A stretch of DNA of 64,000 bases from assembly GCA_002189035.1 (NCBI GenBank), contig NEEC01000044.1, positions 1 through 64,000 on the forward strand, given 5' to 3'. The translations under genes and the position numbers were made by a program. The notes below the pieces were generated by a model. It saw only the letters and a list, made by a program, of their open reading frames with translations. It searched no databases and was not told where the DNA came from. Below are positions 62,529 through 64,000 of the stretch, piece by piece (position 1 is the first letter of the stretch; the number at the start of each line of letters is the position of its first letter). This DNA comes from Utricularia gibba (Eukaryota > Streptophyta > Magnoliopsida > Lamiales > Lentibulariaceae).

Positions 62529-64000
62529 CACACGCAAGCCTTCAGGTGAATCTACGTGACGATATTCATTCCAAGCTCCGTCGGATAGTGCCACCCTCGA
62601 TAGCCAGCATATCAATGCTATCTTGACAGGCTGCTGACGGGAATCGACAGTCCCCGAGCTCACTTTTTGCTACATGGATTTAAAGAAGTTGAGTAGCTTA
62701 TGTTTGTATGCAGAACACGAGAAGTCCCCATCCGTCGCAGAAAAGGGGCGTGGATAGATGTGAGTGTTGCCACTCCCTTCTCTATGACCTTAAAATCGTG
62801 TATTTGTGTGCTTCTTGCGGTTTGTCTTCAGACCGGAATGTCCTTCTTCGAGGTTCACTTCATTGTGGTGCACTCGGGTTGTTCCGCTTGTATTTCCTCA
62901 CGAGAGGAGATACGTTTGTGTCCTCCTTCACTTCATGGAAAGATGTGGGAGCACGCAGCAGATTATGGAGATTTGAAACAGAACACACATCACGAGGCAA
63001 CCTAACGACGCAGCAACCAGCCCGACCTCGGTCTACCTGGAGCACCATCAATGAGCATGGCGTTGGAAGTGGCATACTCTACATGCAAAACGTAACCACC
63101 ACCTCCTCTGACGTATGCTCGGTTCTCCTTGTAGGTGGAGTGGATGGTGGTCCCGATGACGCGCCTCCTACATGCACCTCGAACCACGCAGGTAATGCAA
63201 GCACACGCAACATCATGCGTCTTCACTCCACAGCAGGAGGCTCCATGCATGTTTCTAACAGCATCGATCATTCGCTCCCCTTCATTTCGAGCTTCACGAG
63301 ATGGCTGGAATACCATCGAAACCCTGCATATCTTTCCTGGAGCACCCGCCCAAGTGCGACAAAGCTCCTATTTTCTTAGGACATCCGCGTCATGGCCATT
63401 CTTCGTCTCAACTTGTTTTCCCAGAGTGGGCTCGAAGGCGACGATCCGTTAACATGCAGCAAAGGAAGCCAACACTCGCCAACAGAAGGTCACGCTTTGC
63501 GGAAACCATGCTCTCTAAAAGGCATTGCATAACAATCCGAACGAGCTCACCAGCAGGAACTCAGGGAACGTGAGTTGGGACATGATGAAAGGGAAGTATG
63601 AGGCGAATTCGCATTCCAATGTTATCACTATTTGCGATCCCAAAATTGAATCCAAAAGTTCGTAGCAGAGAGGCTGCAAAAAACTACAGAAATCGGTTCT
63701 CGAAGGCCGTACCAGCATTCCAACATGAGGGGCACACGCAAAGGGATCCTTGGAGCAACAAACGGTGGTACGCATACGCGACCAGGGTTGCGCCCAAAGT
63801 CATCGATCCTGGATCGCGGCGTTGTGAACGTCGTTTTCACAATCGTGTAGCTGTGTAGAACCATTCAAGCTGTAGAATGCAAGGTGCGCCTACATGTCCG
63901 GTGGTTCGAAGGAGCGTTCATCCGCATGAGGTTTCTGCGAGTCCAAGGGTTGGAATGCAGTCAATTAGCCATGGGAGTAAGAAAAAAAGACGAACAAGTC
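62529..64000 (+). repeat. Unit 31, partial copy cut by the window end
   Basis: The first 1,472 bases of a unit match the consensus up to the window end just after the A7 run. The array evidently continues. Confidence 0.97.

Larger units (their letters stand above)
1..64000 (+). repeat. Tandem array of a ~2,092-bp satellite unit (30 full copies plus one partial)
   Basis: The whole window repeats with a period of 2,092 bases; the landmark ATGTTTGTATGCAG recurs at 172, 2260, 4352, 6444 and onward to 62700. All copies are in the same orientation with no spacer, foreign insertion or inversion. The consensus copies appear identical, and the deviant copies differ only by deletions. No unit contains a recognisable protein family or known RNA, so this is best called a non-coding megasatellite. 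The array continues past both window ends, so its true size is unknown. No higher-order pattern is seen: the rare variants fall in units 1, 13, 14, 19, 25, 26 and 28 without regular spacing. The alternative is a concatemer of a 2.09-kb circular molecule, real or created by assembly. Confidence 0.98.

Noticed and set aside
1-64000. 5S rRNA, spliced-leader, U1, U2, U5, U6, 7SL or rDNA spacer repeat
   Set aside because: Their conserved core words were looked for by eye in both strands of the unit and not found.
1-64000. Kinetoplast-type minicircle conserved blocks
   Set aside because: GGGCGT occurs near 2307 and GGGTGTA near 4029, but not as the ordered blocks of a minicircle origin.
1-64000. 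CRISPR array or CENP-B box satellite
   Set aside because: There are no short repeats with variable spacers, and no word matching the CENP-B box was seen.

Overview
The window is one uninterrupted head-to-tail array of a single ~2,092-bp unit. Thirty complete copies and one partial copy (1,472 bp) fill all 64,000 bases, all in the same orientation, and the array runs off both ends, so no flanking DNA is seen. No protein family, rRNA, tRNA, spliceosomal RNA, transposase, reverse transcriptase or telomere repeat was recognised in the unit on either strand. A non-coding array of this size, together with a eukaryote-style TATA box in each unit, points to a eukaryotic nuclear genome. CpG-containing words are common, so a strongly CpG-depleted genome such as a vertebrate is unlikely. 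The lineage cannot be named from this sequence.

Layout, taking unit start as the base just after the GCCGGGTT that ends each unit: unit 1 starts at 1 (2,088 bp); units 2-12 at 2089-25100 (2,092 bp each); unit 13 at 25101 (2,088); unit 14 at 27189 (1,948); units 15-18 at 29137-37504 (2,092 each); unit 19 at 37505 (2,091); units 20-24 at 39596-50055 (2,092 each); unit 25 at 50056 (2,045); unit 26 at 52101 (2,061); unit 27 at 54162 (2,092); unit 28 at 56254 (2,091); units 29-30 at 58345-62528 (2,092 each); unit 31 at 62529, cut by the window end. The copies compared showed no substitution. About 18 differences were found, all deletions (one with a 2-base filler), mostly in two zones at 26224-28507 and 51167-52312.

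The most gene-like part of the unit is a promoter-like module at the unit junction. It holds a G-rich inverted repeat, the palindrome TTGTGCACAA, a TATAAAAG box and CCCATGG about 25 bp further on. It is followed about 190 bp downstream by the only run of five T on the + strand of the unit. This is the layout expected of a short RNA polymerase III transcript with an external TATA box, but it resembles no RNA I know and is only a candidate. Several open frames are present (223, 137, 101 and 40 codons). None looks like a known protein and coding is unsupported. The rest of the unit holds short inverted repeats, the best being a 10-bp stem with a 9-base loop.

Detail is given on unit 2 (2089-4180) as reference, and it recurs at the same offset in every intact copy. 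Two readings remain open: a recently homogenised nuclear satellite, or a concatemer of a 2.09-kb circle, either real or made by long-read assembly.
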